DNA of 64,000 nt, from assembly GCA_002336115.1 (NCBI GenBank), contig DDEN01000022.1:276356-340355 (forward strand). Direction: 5' to 3'. The DNA is from Chitinophagaceae bacterium UBA1953 (GTDB taxonomy: Bacteria > Bacteroidota > Bacteroidia > Chitinophagales > Chitinophagaceae). Shown piece by piece: positions 18,848-28,089 of this stretch. The notes below the pieces were generated by a model. The model saw only the letters and a list, made by a program, of their open reading frames with translations, searched no databases and was not told the origin of the DNA. Every line of letters starts with the position of its first letter. Within the stretch, counting starts at the first letter, position 1. Position numbers and translations under genes: made by a program.

Positions 18848-19834
18848 TTATATTAGTAATAGCCGACCTGTATCCCTCGCTTTTTCTATACATCTCATCA
18901 CCTTCAAACCGTCTTCAATCATTGAAGGTCTAACTGTAATCTGCCTGTTTAAAATTACGTTCGCAACATTTTGCCAGAATAAATAAAAAGGATCTGCATT
19001 CTCACCTGTTTCGAAATCAATTTTTTTATTATTAGCATTCTCAACACACTGAACCGACAAACTATTTGGATTATCTAAAGAAAACTCATATTCAGTATTC
19101 TCAAAACAAATTCGTACAGAATTATTTAATTCTGCAAGTCGGCTTACCCGTAACGAAAAAGGAACGGTATTATCCAACACACCAAAACAGGTAGCCGCAG
19201 TATCAATAACAGGATTGGTTAAAACAGGAGCACTGAAAACAATTTCATTGATATCTATACTATCTGTCATTGAAACCAGGATATCCAGTAAATGCACACC
19301 AAGATCAATAAAAACACCGCCACCTGCCTTTTCCGGTGAATGATAAAAATTCGTTCGGGATACCCAGCCAAATTCATTCCCTAATGACAAATCAACAGAT
19401 TTCATTTTTTCCTTCAGCAGGTATTTTTGTTTGAAAAAAATGAAATTCGGCTGAAATCTTTTCTGGTGTACAATAAAAAAATATTTGCCTTTTTTTTCTG
19501 CACACTCCTTAATACTTTCAGCTTCCTGCATATTTAATGCCATAGGCTTTTCACATATTACATGAAAGCCTTTGTTAAGTAACAAAATGCTTTGTTGAGC
19601 ATGTAAAAAATTGGGAGTAGCTATCAAACAGGCATCAATATTGTCAGGAATATCTTCTGGTTTATCAGAGAAGCCACAAAAAAGATCTTTGGCAACTTTT
19701 CTTATTCTTTTATGATCATTATCTACCAAAAATGCTATTTCCCAATCAGTTGATTTCCTTAATGCCGGCAAATGATTATTATGGAAAATAGCACCACAGC
19801 CAACAACCGCCAATCTTAACTTCTTTGTTTGCAT
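18848..19834 (-). CDS. Gfo/Idh/MocA family oxidoreductase
   Basis: A 328-aa NAD(P)-dependent sugar oxidoreductase. The Rossmann motif VVGCGAIFHNNHLP is at about residues 9-22, the cofactor-binding CEKPMALN motif at about 94-101, and the C-terminal alpha/beta substrate domain contains GGGVFIDLGVHLLD with the catalytic His. The family oxidises or reduces a sugar hydroxyl, often on a nucleotide sugar. A second member of the family lies at 27044-28066, so this locus uses two such steps. This copy is next to a gene of unknown function and an NAD-dependent epimerase, suggesting a separate sub-pathway. Confidence 0.87.
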   Translation of the reverse strand: MQTKKLRLAVVGCGAIFHNNHLPALRKSTDWEIAFLVDNDHKRIRKVAKDLFCGFSDKPEDIPDNIDACLIATPNFLHAQQSILLLNKGFHVICEKPMALNMQEAESIKECAEKKGKYFFIVHQKRFQPNFIFFKQKYLLKEKMKSVDLSLGNEFGWVSRTNFYHSPEKAGGGVFIDLGVHLLDILVSMTDSIDINEIVFSAPVLTNPVIDTAATCFGVLDNTVPFSLRVSRLAELNNSVRICFENTEYEFSLDNPNSLSVQCVENANNKKIDFETGENADPFYLFWQNVANVILNRQITVRPSMIEDGLKVMRCIEKARDTGRLLLI

Positions 19835-19838
19835 AAAG

Positions 19839-20579
19839 CTATTTCTTAAATTTTCTTTTAAGCTTAAATGAGATCATAGTATATAAAATAATAAAAGCAC
19901 CTGAAATTTTACGACCAAAAAACAATACATTGTCTGCAAATAAAAAAACAACATAACAACTTCTGTAAAGTTTTTCGCTTGATTCTTTGAGGCTTATTTT
20001 TATATTTTCGCTTGTTTCAGGAATTGGCGGGGCAATTAAAAACTCGTAAAATCTGCTGTAAATTCTGTTAGATTTTACTCGCAGTAATTTAATAAGGTTA
20101 TAATCCACAGACCATGCATTCCCCTTCATATATGAAGTATGATTGGTAAAAACATAGCAGATTTCTTTGCGGAAATAAAAAAACATCTCTAATGCATAAT
20201 CAGGGAAATCATATTCAGTTATTGACTTTTTACCAAGTATCCGGGTAAGATTATAAATGGCACCCAGCAAATAGCCGTCCTTTGAAATACCGGCTTCTAA
20301 CAAGAAGAAAACATCAGTCTCGGTCTTATCAGCAAAATTTTCCGGTAGTAATAATTTTATATCAGGATTAGGAGTTATAAATACGATTAACTCCTTCCGG
20401 CAAAAAAACTTACAAGGCAGGTTATTCTCAATAGCCCAGTCAAAAATTTCACTTTCTTTGTCACTGCAATATATTTCAATTATAGGATAATCTTTTTTTA
20501 CATTTTCATACACTATCCCCAGTTGAGTTTTTGTTAATGCAGTTAAACAGATAAGTTGCGCTTTATTACAATACTTCAT
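19839..20579 (-). CDS. Protein of unknown function
   Basis: A 246-aa protein that I do not recognise. It starts with a strand-helix pattern (AQLICLTALTKTQLG), includes EIYCSDKESEIFDWA and a central LLGAIYNLTRILGKKSITEYDFPDYALEMFF in two short blocks, and ends with a hydrophobic helix (about residues 205-238) followed by a Lys/Arg tail, which may anchor it to the membrane. Base composition is more A/T-rich than the fucose genes. It lies 4 bp from both neighbours (oxidoreductase and epimerase), so it is translated as part of that sub-operon and probably serves the same sugar modification. Confidence 0.6.
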   Translation of the reverse strand: MKYCNKAQLICLTALTKTQLGIVYENVKKDYPIIEIYCSDKESEIFDWAIENNLPCKFFCRKELIVFITPNPDIKLLLPENFADKTETDVFFLLEAGISKDGYLLGAIYNLTRILGKKSITEYDFPDYALEMFFYFRKEICYVFTNHTSYMKGNAWSVDYNLIKLLRVKSNRIYSRFYEFLIAPPIPETSENIKISLKESSEKLYRSCYVVFLFADNVLFFGRKISGAFIILYTMISFKLKRKFKK

Positions 20580-20582
20580 TCC

Positions 20583-21548
20583 TTAAATTCTGTTTTTTTG
20601 ATAATACCATAATAACGTTTCTTCAATAGCTTCTTCAAATGATGTAAACATATCACGATCCGCAGCCTCATATAACCTTTTTAAATACACATCATAACTT
20701 CTCGTCCAACTGTTGAATGCAAAATGAGTGGCAAAGGAATTTGCAAACCCAAACCGGTTTAAGACAAACATTAAAAAACCTTTTTTCTTGCCAAACAAAA
20801 CCGAATGGTTTGAATATTGATGCTTAACACCCATTTTTTCAGCAATAGTTTTTGTTACATACCATGTACTGAGATTTTCGCCATCTGCAATATTGTAAAT
20901 AAATTCTTTAAATGTATTACCTGTAGCAGCAAGCAAAGCAGCTCTGTTAAGATTTTTTACATAACATGGAGCAATAATTCTTTTCCCATCTTCCCAAAGA
21001 CTTAACCGCTGAAGACGTACAGCCTTAATCAAACTGAAAATATTTGTAGTATCACCGGGGCCATACACTAATGTCGGGCGTAAAATAACCCCATCAAGTT
21101 CATTGCTTCTTTTCAATGATATAATAAATTGCTCTACTGCATATTTGTATTTCCCATAAAAATCAGTATCAATAAACTGTGGAATATCCTCTTCATCAAG
21201 GGGCATGGCGGCAATATCGAGTCCTGCAGCACATACACTACTGTAGAAAACAATTTTTTTTAATCCACTATTAATCAAAAAACGGATAAATTTTTTATCA
21301 ACGTCAGGATCCAGTTTACCCCAGTCTGCGGCAAGATGAAAGCAAATGGAAGGAAAGTCCCCCTTAATTACCAGACTATCCGGAGTATTGATATCTCCAA
21401 AAACAAATTCTAAATTTGGAAGACTTTGTAAGTGTTTTATATCACTCCCGGGTCGTACCAAGGCCAGTATATCATAACCTTCTTCCGACAATAATGAACA
21501 TAGATGGTTCCCTATAAAACCTGTTGCTCCTGTAACCAGAACTCTCAT
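20583..21548 (-). CDS. NAD-dependent epimerase/dehydratase (extended SDR)
   Basis: A 321-aa extended short-chain dehydrogenase. The N-terminal VTGATGFIGNHL is the NAD-binding motif (residues 5-16). The active site has SSVCAAG, with YGKYKYAVE supplying the YxxxK, and RPTLVYGPGDT follows. It acts on a nucleotide sugar, as a 4-epimerase, 4,6-dehydratase or 4-reductase; the exact reaction is not readable. Gene order oxidoreductase, unknown protein, SDR with 4-bp spacings suggests these three modify one nucleotide sugar in succession. Confidence 0.87.
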   Translation of the reverse strand: MRVLVTGATGFIGNHLCSLLSEEGYDILALVRPGSDIKHLQSLPNLEFVFGDINTPDSLVIKGDFPSICFHLAADWGKLDPDVDKKFIRFLINSGLKKIVFYSSVCAAGLDIAAMPLDEEDIPQFIDTDFYGKYKYAVEQFIISLKRSNELDGVILRPTLVYGPGDTTNIFSLIKAVRLQRLSLWEDGKRIIAPCYVKNLNRAALLAATGNTFKEFIYNIADGENLSTWYVTKTIAEKMGVKHQYSNHSVLFGKKKGFLMFVLNRFGFANSFATHFAFNSWTRSYDVYLKRLYEAADRDMFTSFEEAIEETLLWYYQKNRI

Positions 21549-21596
21549 TTATCTTTATTATATTAATTTCTTAAACCAATGTATCGGAAATACACA

Positions 21597-22616
21597 TCAG
21601 ACTGCTTTTCTGAAATCCGTATTTATCCTGAAAATTTTCAGAAATAAAAACCAGAGTTTTAGCCACATTACCCCTGTAACATTAACAAGTTTTGGATGTG
21701 AGATAAACTGAAAATAAGACCGGCTGATAAATTGCCATCCAAATAAAACAAAAGTTACAAAGTTCAGACCTTCCATTGAAGCAACCCAACAATACTGGTG
21801 ATTGTTTAACACATCCGCTTCCTCCGTAACATTGACACTGATAACACTGCCATCACCATATGAGTTGTTCAATCCAAGCCTTTGCTTTAACCCGGATAAT
21901 TTGAAATATATCCATCTGATATAGTGGGAAGTGTAAACTGTCGAAATGGTAAATTCTGTAAACCTGCCCGATGGATTTTCTTTGGTTACTTCATCTTCAA
22001 AAAAATAATAATTTTTTTGCGGGGCTTCTGTAAAATCATACACATGGGCTTCGCTAACCACTTTTTTCCCGGGAATAACACTAAACTCGTACTTGATATT
22101 ATGCCTGATAAATTGGTCTCTGAATCGTGAAAAAGGTTGGATACTCCACCCGCCTGCCCGATAGGAATCAATCATATACTCTTCTGTAACAGGAGCAGTA
22201 ATTTCCTTGATGATATGAATAGACAGATCAAATACCCTGTTCTGTTCCAAAACAGGCAGTGAAGTAAACCTATAATATCTGATATTACTTAAATCCCATT
22301 CTCCTGTTTCAGGCTGGTAAACCGCATCAAGCCAATGCGCATGAATATGCGGAAAAATATAGTGCCCTGCTTTAACGGCTCTTTGAAGTTGCGATACAAT
22401 CAAATCATATTCTTCCGCCGCTCTTTTCACATTTGAACTTTCAGATTTTAAACGCCACAAAAAAAGTGTATCTACAAAAAAAACAGCCTTTACTGAAAAA
22501 AAATTATGAGCTTTCAGTATTTTTTCAGTAGGCTTAAATAAACAACTTTCTACAGTCCCGCTTTTGCTGCCTAAGAAAAGTTCATAATCATATGTAAATA
22601 GAACCGTTTTAGACAA
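21597..22616 (-). CDS. Polysaccharide deacetylase-like protein
   Basis: A 339-aa protein with weak but ordered CE4-like features: an opening VLFTYDYELF with the Asp that begins motif 1, a HIHAHW segment at about residue 109 in the place of motif 2, and DSYRAGGWSIQPF in the place of motif 3. The C-terminal quarter has hydrophobic segments (FVTFVLFGWQFIS and a following LKLWFLFLKIF). It may deacetylate a glycan intermediate. This subgroup is common in exopolysaccharide loci but its chemistry has, to my knowledge, rarely been tested. It lies about 40-50 bp from both neighbours. Confidence 0.65.
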   Translation of the reverse strand: MSKTVLFTYDYELFLGSKSGTVESCLFKPTEKILKAHNFFSVKAVFFVDTLFLWRLKSESSNVKRAAEEYDLIVSQLQRAVKAGHYIFPHIHAHWLDAVYQPETGEWDLSNIRYYRFTSLPVLEQNRVFDLSIHIIKEITAPVTEEYMIDSYRAGGWSIQPFSRFRDQFIRHNIKYEFSVIPGKKVVSEAHVYDFTEAPQKNYYFFEDEVTKENPSGRFTEFTISTVYTSHYIRWIYFKLSGLKQRLGLNNSYGDGSVISVNVTEEADVLNNHQYCWVASMEGLNFVTFVLFGWQFISRSYFQFISHPKLVNVTGVMWLKLWFLFLKIFRINTDFRKAV

Positions 22617-22655
22617 AAAAAACTATTTTAAAATAAAAAACGCAAATGAATAAAC

Positions 22656-23891
22656 TCATTTCTGTATAACTCTTTCATAATTTTCTTTCAATATCCCAGT
22701 AATATACTCAATACTGTATTTGCTTTCTGCAAGCGTTCTTCCCCTTTTTCCCATACGTACTCTTAACTCTTCGTTTGTGAGAAGCAGTTTAATTTTTTCT
22801 GCTATTTGCTCAACATTCCTTTCTTCAGTCAGAAAACCTGTTTCACCATCTATAATACCTTCACTCACTCCTCCTATATCTGAAACAATTACAGGTAATT
22901 CCATTGACTGTGCCTCTTGAATAACTAAACCCTGGTTCTCCTGCCTGCCATCCGATGATTTAACACCAGTTAAAAGAAAAACATCTGCTTTATCTAAATT
23001 ATCCCTTATTTCAGCCTGATCCATACTGCCTGCAAACTCAATTTTGGATGAAAGGCCCGATTCAACAGTTAAAAGCTCCAGGTCATTTCTTAAAGGGCCA
23101 TCTCCAATTATAATATATTTAAACTCAATAGCTGTACTGTCGCTTACTGATTTAAGCGCCCTTATACAATATTCTATCCCTTTAAATTCTACGAGTCTTG
23201 CAACCGTAATCAGTGTTCGTATCTCATCTCTCTGTGCAGAAACTGCTTTTTTTTTGAAAAATGATGTGTCAAGTGAAACAGGTGCTGTTACAATTTTATT
23301 TACATCAAATCCCAGCTCCGTAACCCGGTGTTTTGTATAAGATGAGTTAACAAAAAACAAACATCCTCTTCTTTTGACTCCCTCATAAAATAACTTGTCG
23401 GCCCTGATAGAAGGCGTATCAATATCATATCCGTGAAAAGTAGTGATGAGGGGATAAGGCAAAATGCCCCAATCCTGGTAAAATGCAACTTTTTTGGCCA
23501 TTGTCCCGAAATGACAGTGTACAACATCAAACTTTTCCTTACTTACAAAAACCGACATTTCATAGAGATAAATAAGCTTAATGGCGTTCACTCCATATTT
23601 AAAGAAATTGATACTACGAAAGGCCGCAGCAGGGTAAACCACTGCACTTTTCAGAAAAATCCCGATACCTTTAAAAATTCTGCTAATTAAACCGGCAGGT
23701 AACACAGGTTTGTATGTAATAATCCCGTTTAAATTATACTCGTTAAATACCGGGTGAATTTTTTGATCCGAAGGCTTATTAAAAGCACAAATTTTCACTT
23801 CAATTCCGGCATCAATTAATCCTTTTATATGATTAAGTACAAATGTTTCTGAAGTGTAAGGAATTGTATCAACCGCAATTAAAACTTTCAT
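22656..23891 (-). CDS. GT4 family glycosyltransferase
   Basis: A 411-aa GT-B enzyme with a classical layout: VLIAVDTIPYTSETFVLNHI at the N-terminus, an HCHFGTMAKK motif in the acceptor domain, FHGYDID at about residue 152, then VARLVEFKGIEY opening the second domain and ENQGLVIQEAQSMELPVIVS with the EX7E pair. This layout matches the colanic acid WcaL/AmsK-type transferases. ATGA overlap places it directly before the methyltransferase stop, so the two are coupled. Confidence 0.9.
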   Translation of the reverse strand: MKVLIAVDTIPYTSETFVLNHIKGLIDAGIEVKICAFNKPSDQKIHPVFNEYNLNGIITYKPVLPAGLISRIFKGIGIFLKSAVVYPAAAFRSINFFKYGVNAIKLIYLYEMSVFVSKEKFDVVHCHFGTMAKKVAFYQDWGILPYPLITTFHGYDIDTPSIRADKLFYEGVKRRGCLFFVNSSYTKHRVTELGFDVNKIVTAPVSLDTSFFKKKAVSAQRDEIRTLITVARLVEFKGIEYCIRALKSVSDSTAIEFKYIIIGDGPLRNDLELLTVESGLSSKIEFAGSMDQAEIRDNLDKADVFLLTGVKSSDGRQENQGLVIQEAQSMELPVIVSDIGGVSEGIIDGETGFLTEERNVEQIAEKIKLLLTNEELRVRMGKRGRTLAESKYSIEYITGILKENYERVIQK

Positions 23892-24622
23892 ATCTGAATA
23901 TTATCCGCAAAAACCCATACCGCAACCGAAATATTGTTTTTATCAATTCTTTTATTTACTATATCAAGAAGATAAAGAAACGGTGCCATAATATTGGTAA
24001 TCTTTGTACCCCATGGATACGGCCGGTTCATCCAACGATACAGCGGGTAAATTTTTACCAGCCTGAATCCCAATCTCTCCATCAGTGCAGTATAACTTCC
24101 AATAGGCCTGAAAACAACATGTTTACTTACCTGGCGTACCTTATTATGCCCAAATGTATCAGTCGTAATAAAAATTGTACCCGGCTTACACATTTTGGAT
24201 ATATTCGAAATCGATTGTTCAAAAGCAGCTTCATCAACCTGGTGATAAATAACATCCCACATATTTACAACATCAAACTTCTTGTCAAGCTTACCTGCCG
24301 AAATATCCAGGCAATAAAAATTAAACTCAGGATATTTTTCTGTGAGTTGTTTTACACTGATCTCCGTTATATCCACTCCTGTAATCTTTGCTCCCGAATG
24401 CTTATAATACTCAACAAAAAAGCCGGTGCCGCATCCAATATCCAATACTTCTTTTTGCTTTAGGCCGATCCCGTTTTCTCTTATTATTTTGTTCAGAAAA
24501 AAAACCTTTGTTTTATACAGCCATTTATTATAGAATCTGGAAAATGTAATATAGCCGACTCCTTTTAAATTAAAATCTTTGTTTAGCCTGCTGTTCCAGT
24601 AATCTTTAACATCAAACGTCAT
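23888..24622 (-). CDS. Class I SAM-dependent methyltransferase
   Basis: A 244-aa methyltransferase with the Rossmann SAM-binding motif I VLDIGCGTGFF at about residues 59-69, an acidic end of strand 2 (ITGVDI) and motif II around KFDVVNMWDVIYH. It begins WNSRLNKDFNLKGVGYI, typical of methyltransferases in glycan loci. It probably O-methylates a sugar or caps the chain. A shared locus with an ABC exporter makes a chain-terminating methyl group possible, but no fused kinase domain is present. The C-terminal region is hydrophobic (FLYLLDIV). Confidence 0.82.
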   Translation of the reverse strand: MTFDVKDYWNSRLNKDFNLKGVGYITFSRFYNKWLYKTKVFFLNKIIRENGIGLKQKEVLDIGCGTGFFVEYYKHSGAKITGVDITEISVKQLTEKYPEFNFYCLDISAGKLDKKFDVVNMWDVIYHQVDEAAFEQSISNISKMCKPGTIFITTDTFGHNKVRQVSKHVVFRPIGSYTALMERLGFRLVKIYPLYRWMNRPYPWGTKITNIMAPFLYLLDIVNKRIDKNNISVAVWVFADNIQI

Positions 24623-24633
24623 ATTGTTGTTTT

Positions 24634-25440
24634 TTAATTATTCTTTTGATAAAACAATGTATTCAATAATTTTTCTTTCAGCTTCCGCCTTTTCAATTTT
24701 GTGTTAACTGATTTTATTTCCTCGTGGTTAAGCGGGCAATCAGGATGCTGTAGATACTCTTCAAGAATTTTTTCTCCTGCACGCAGAGTCTCTGTTTTAA
24801 ACATACTCCCTTCCTGCTGCGGATGAGGGCGTGACCAATACAGATCAGCATGTATTTTTACCATATTGTAATGTGCTGCCAGCTTTAACCACAATTCCGT
24901 ATCTCCTATCCATCTTTTCCCCGAAAAACCTCCAGTCTTTTCAAAAACATCTCTCCTGATAATACTGGAGCCAGGCGCCCTGAAAAAATGAGTATATCCC
25001 GAAAAATGTTCAAGATAAATTTGCTTCGGCGAAATACATACAGGATACGGCACCATTGGATCACGTGGAGCCGATAAACCAAATGCTGCTTCCGGAAATT
25101 GTTCCATACTCTCAACAAATACTGCAAGTCCATGAGAATAGATTACATCATCTGAATCTAAGTATTTAAGATATTTTCCGCTGGCATAAGATGCTGCTTT
25201 GTTCCTGTTGAAATAATCACCTAAATTTTTCTCATTCACAAACACTTTTACCCTGTTGTCTTTACTGGCATATCCATATATAATATCGGGCGTTTTATCT
25301 GTTGAAGCATCATCTGATATAATTAATTCAAAATCTTTATAGGTTGAAGCAAGCACACTTTCTATCGCTTCTGCAATATAATCCTCCCTGTTATAACAGG
25401 TCATTAAAATACTTACCTCCGGCTGCTGCAGACTTTTCAT
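24634..25440 (-). CDS. GT2 family glycosyltransferase
   Basis: A 268-aa GT-A transferase: SILMTCYNREDYIAEAIES at the start, DDASTDKT for the nucleotide, and YLDSDD at about residues 93-98 as the metal-binding motif. A SRPHPQQEG segment late in the protein is near the acceptor site in relatives. The C-terminus is strongly basic. It lies 11 bp from the methyltransferase and about 45 bp from the aminotransferase gene, in the same direction. Confidence 0.9.
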   Translation of the reverse strand: MKSLQQPEVSILMTCYNREDYIAEAIESVLASTYKDFELIISDDASTDKTPDIIYGYASKDNRVKVFVNEKNLGDYFNRNKAASYASGKYLKYLDSDDVIYSHGLAVFVESMEQFPEAAFGLSAPRDPMVPYPVCISPKQIYLEHFSGYTHFFRAPGSSIIRRDVFEKTGGFSGKRWIGDTELWLKLAAHYNMVKIHADLYWSRPHPQQEGSMFKTETLRAGEKILEEYLQHPDCPLNHEEIKSVNTKLKRRKLKEKLLNTLFYQKNN

Positions 25441-25485
25441 TTTATACAGTTTTCTTTTTGCATCTCTGTCTTAACCTTGCAGAAT

Positions 25486-26574
25486 TTATACCTTCTCGGC
25501 AATAGTTGTTATTTGTGCTTCTGTTAGTTCAGGGAACATAGGCAACGACAGTATTTGATTTTGATATAAATAAGCAACAGGAAAATGCTCTGGTTTGTAT
25601 TGAAAACGACTATAGCATGGCAGAAACGGAAGTGCAACAGGGTAATGAACAGATGTCCCGATTCCTTCCGCCGATAATTTCTTTTGCAACTCATCCCGCT
25701 GGCCTGTTCGCACTACATAAAGATGAAATACATGCTTATAATTTTCTTTTGTCAGTGGGCGGTTTATTCTCTTGCCCTCAAGCAATTGGTGGTAAAGCCC
25801 GGCATTGCTGATTCTCGCCTCCGTCCATTGATCAAGATGCGGAAGTTTAGCCATTAAAATGGCAGCCTGCATTCCATCTAACCGGCTGTTTCTTCCCTCT
25901 ATTATATGATGATGCTTTCCCTGCTGGCCATGATTCGCAATCATCCTGGCCTTTCTTGCAATTAAATCGTCATTGGTAACCATACAACCCGCATCACCAT
26001 AGGCTCCCAGATTTTTGCCAGGGTAAAAACTAAAGCTCCCCGCATGACCAAAAGTGCCTGTCTTTTGCCCATTTATCTTTGCACCATGAGCCTGGGCACA
26101 ATCTTCAATTACAATAAGTCTGTACGTTTCAGCAATTTTCATAATGGCTGGCATATCGGCTGGGTGCCCATACAAATGAACCGGTATAATCGCTTTCGTT
26201 TTTGCTGTAATGGCTTTTTCAATCAATAACGGATTAATTGTAAAATAGTCTTCTTCTATATCCACAAAAACGGGAGTTGCACCGGTGCTGCTTACAGCCT
26301 CAGAAGTGGATATCCACGAAATAGCCGGAACAATTACTTCATCACCTGCTCCAATTTCAAATGCTTTCAGTAATATCTCAATTGAATCGGTACCATTGGC
26401 ACAGCCAATCATATGCTTTATTCCAAGATAGTCGGCAAAACTGTTTTCGAATCTTGTTACAACATCCCCTCCAATATAAGAAGCGTTCTTAATTGTTTTC
26501 CGGATGGCTTCATCAACCTCATCTTTAATCGACAGATATTGTGCATACAAATCAACAAAAGGAATTTCTGACAT
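25486..26574 (-). CDS. DegT/DnrJ/EryC1 sugar aminotransferase (WbpE-like)
   Basis: A 362-aa PLP enzyme. It has the conserved opening IPFVDLYAQYLSIKDEV, GCANGTDSIEI for PLP phosphate contact, EDCAQAHGA with the Asp that binds the pyridine nitrogen, and SFYPGKNLGAYGDAG with the Schiff-base Lys. The family transaminates 3- or 4-keto nucleotide sugars. It is followed after about 10 bp by a WbpD-like acetyltransferase and then by a WbpB-like oxidoreductase, the exact trio that makes a 3-acetamido sugar in Pseudomonas, so a 3-amino transfer on UDP-GlcNAcA is the best guess. Confidence 0.9.
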   Translation of the reverse strand: MSEIPFVDLYAQYLSIKDEVDEAIRKTIKNASYIGGDVVTRFENSFADYLGIKHMIGCANGTDSIEILLKAFEIGAGDEVIVPAISWISTSEAVSSTGATPVFVDIEEDYFTINPLLIEKAITAKTKAIIPVHLYGHPADMPAIMKIAETYRLIVIEDCAQAHGAKINGQKTGTFGHAGSFSFYPGKNLGAYGDAGCMVTNDDLIARKARMIANHGQQGKHHHIIEGRNSRLDGMQAAILMAKLPHLDQWTEARISNAGLYHQLLEGKRINRPLTKENYKHVFHLYVVRTGQRDELQKKLSAEGIGTSVHYPVALPFLPCYSRFQYKPEHFPVAYLYQNQILSLPMFPELTEAQITTIAEKV

Positions 26575-26583
26575 GTTATAAAT

Positions 26584-27051
26584 TTAAATTATCCGGATTA
26601 ATCTTGCTGGGTTTCCGGCATATATACCCTTAACTGTAATATCTTTTGTTACAACAGCCCCTGCACCTATTACAGTACCGTCACATATTTCTACAGGTAA
26701 AATAGTGGCATTTGAACCAACCGACACCCTGTTTCCAAGAACTGTTTTTTTCCACTTGCTTTGATCCCCTTGAGCAGGCCCGCCCCCGGAAAAAATATCA
26801 TTGATAAACATCACCCCATGCCCTATAAAACAATTATCTCCAATCGTTACAAGCTCACAGATAAATGTGTGCGACTGAATCTTACAATTTGACCCGATTG
26901 AAACAGCTTTCTGTATTTCTACAAAAGGACCTACAAAACTGTTATTTCCAATAACACAGCCATATAAATTTACAGGCTGTATAACTCGTACATTCTCACC
27001 AAACTTTACATCTTCCCTTATCCCTGATTCAGATAAAACCGGCTTATGCAT
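26584..27051 (-). CDS. Hexapeptide-repeat N-acetyltransferase (WbpD-like)
   Basis: A 155-aa left-handed beta-helix acetyltransferase when started at the ATG at 27051 (MHKPVLSESGIREDVKFG); a longer frame to 27099 would overlap the upstream gene by 56 bp. Hexapeptide repeats (IGNNSFVGPFVEIQ, IGDNCFIGHGVMF, VSVGSNATILP) fill most of it, and it ends with GAVVTKDITVKGIYAGNPAR, a family signature. WbpD adds acetyl to the 3-amino group of UDP-GlcNAc3NA. The 8-bp overlap with the oxidoreductase and adjacency to the aminotransferase support that role. Confidence 0.88.
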   Translation of the reverse strand: MHKPVLSESGIREDVKFGENVRVIQPVNLYGCVIGNNSFVGPFVEIQKAVSIGSNCKIQSHTFICELVTIGDNCFIGHGVMFINDIFSGGGPAQGDQSKWKKTVLGNRVSVGSNATILPVEICDGTVIGAGAVVTKDITVKGIYAGNPARLIRII

Positions 27052-28066
27052 TTGCAGTTGTATTTTTTGCCGCAGAATAAATTTTATCAATAATCTCAAC
27101 TGTTTTTAACCCCTCAAATCCATTAGTGGCAATTATTCCGTCTTTTGTTAAAACCTCAGCTACGTTGTTATACACTTTATCGTGATTGCTCATTGAACCG
27201 AAATATTTCCCATAATTATTGGGAGGATTTCCGGGTGGGAGATCCTTAATTTCATAATCCTGAATACACTGATATTCCAGCTCGTTCAGGTACTGACCTC
27301 CTATTTTTACAGTTCCTTTCTCACCAAAAATAGTTAAAGAGCCTTCCATATTTTGCCCATAACTATTCACTGAATAATGAATGGTACCAATAGCTCCGTT
27401 ATAAAATTTCAGACTCACTGCACCTGTATCTTCAAATTCAATAATACCATTGTGATTGTAATTGCCGGTAAAGGCCTGAACTTCTTTTACATCGCCTGCT
27501 ATCCAGAATAATAAGTCTACAAAATGACTGAACTGTGTAAAAAGCGTTCCTCCATCCATCTCTTTCGTTCCTTTCCACGAATTTTTATAGTACTCATTAT
27601 TTCTGTTCCAGAAACAATTCAGTTGAACATTGAAAATTTTCCCTAAACGACCTTCTTCCACAATCTGTTTAACAGCAGCAACGGGAGGATTAAACCGGTT
27701 TTGTTTTACAATAAATAACCGTTTATTAGCCCTCTCTGCAGTACTGATCATGTTGCCACAATCCTGTACCGATAAAGCCATTGGCTTCTCACACAAAACA
27801 TGAAATCCTGCCTTTAACGCAGCAATTGAATGCGCTGCATGTAAACCGTTTGGTGAGCAAACTGAAATAACATCAATTTCCGGATGATTAGTTAATAATT
27901 CAGTTACAGAAATATAAGATTGTGCCTTATATTTCTGCCCTAGCTCATCTGCCTTTTCTTTTATAATATCACACACTGCAACCAGCTTCCCTGTATTATT
28001 TATATGCTCAGCATGCCTTTGCGCTATTCTGCCGCAACCGATTATCCCGAATTTTAATTGACTCAT
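27044..28066 (-). CDS. Gfo/Idh/MocA oxidoreductase (WbpB-like)
   Basis: A 340-aa oxidoreductase. The Rossmann motif GIIGCGRIAQRHAEHI lies at residues 7-22, CEKPMALS at about 92-99, and the second domain has GGTLFTQFSHFVDLL with the conserved His. Compared with the copy at 18848 it has a more canonical WbpB/WlbA-like start. In the Wbp/Wlb pathway this enzyme oxidises C3 of UDP-GlcNAcA so that the aminotransferase can act. Position upstream of the WbpD- and WbpE-like genes is the main evidence for that substrate. Confidence 0.88.
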   Translation of the reverse strand: MSQLKFGIIGCGRIAQRHAEHINNTGKLVAVCDIIKEKADELGQKYKAQSYISVTELLTNHPEIDVISVCSPNGLHAAHSIAALKAGFHVLCEKPMALSVQDCGNMISTAERANKRLFIVKQNRFNPPVAAVKQIVEEGRLGKIFNVQLNCFWNRNNEYYKNSWKGTKEMDGGTLFTQFSHFVDLLFWIAGDVKEVQAFTGNYNHNGIIEFEDTGAVSLKFYNGAIGTIHYSVNSYGQNMEGSLTIFGEKGTVKIGGQYLNELEYQCIQDYEIKDLPPGNPPNNYGKYFGSMSNHDKVYNNVAEVLTKDGIIATNGFEGLKTVEIIDKIYSAAKNTTANA

Positions 28067-28089
28067 AAACTTACCTTATGTATTATATT

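Noticed and set aside
23843..24463. 206-aa frame on the plus strand
   Set aside because: Antisense to the methyltransferase and GT4 genes, with shadow-like composition.
27052..27099. Longer start for the WbpD-like gene
   Set aside because: It would overlap the oxidoreductase by 56 bp and adds residues without family similarity.
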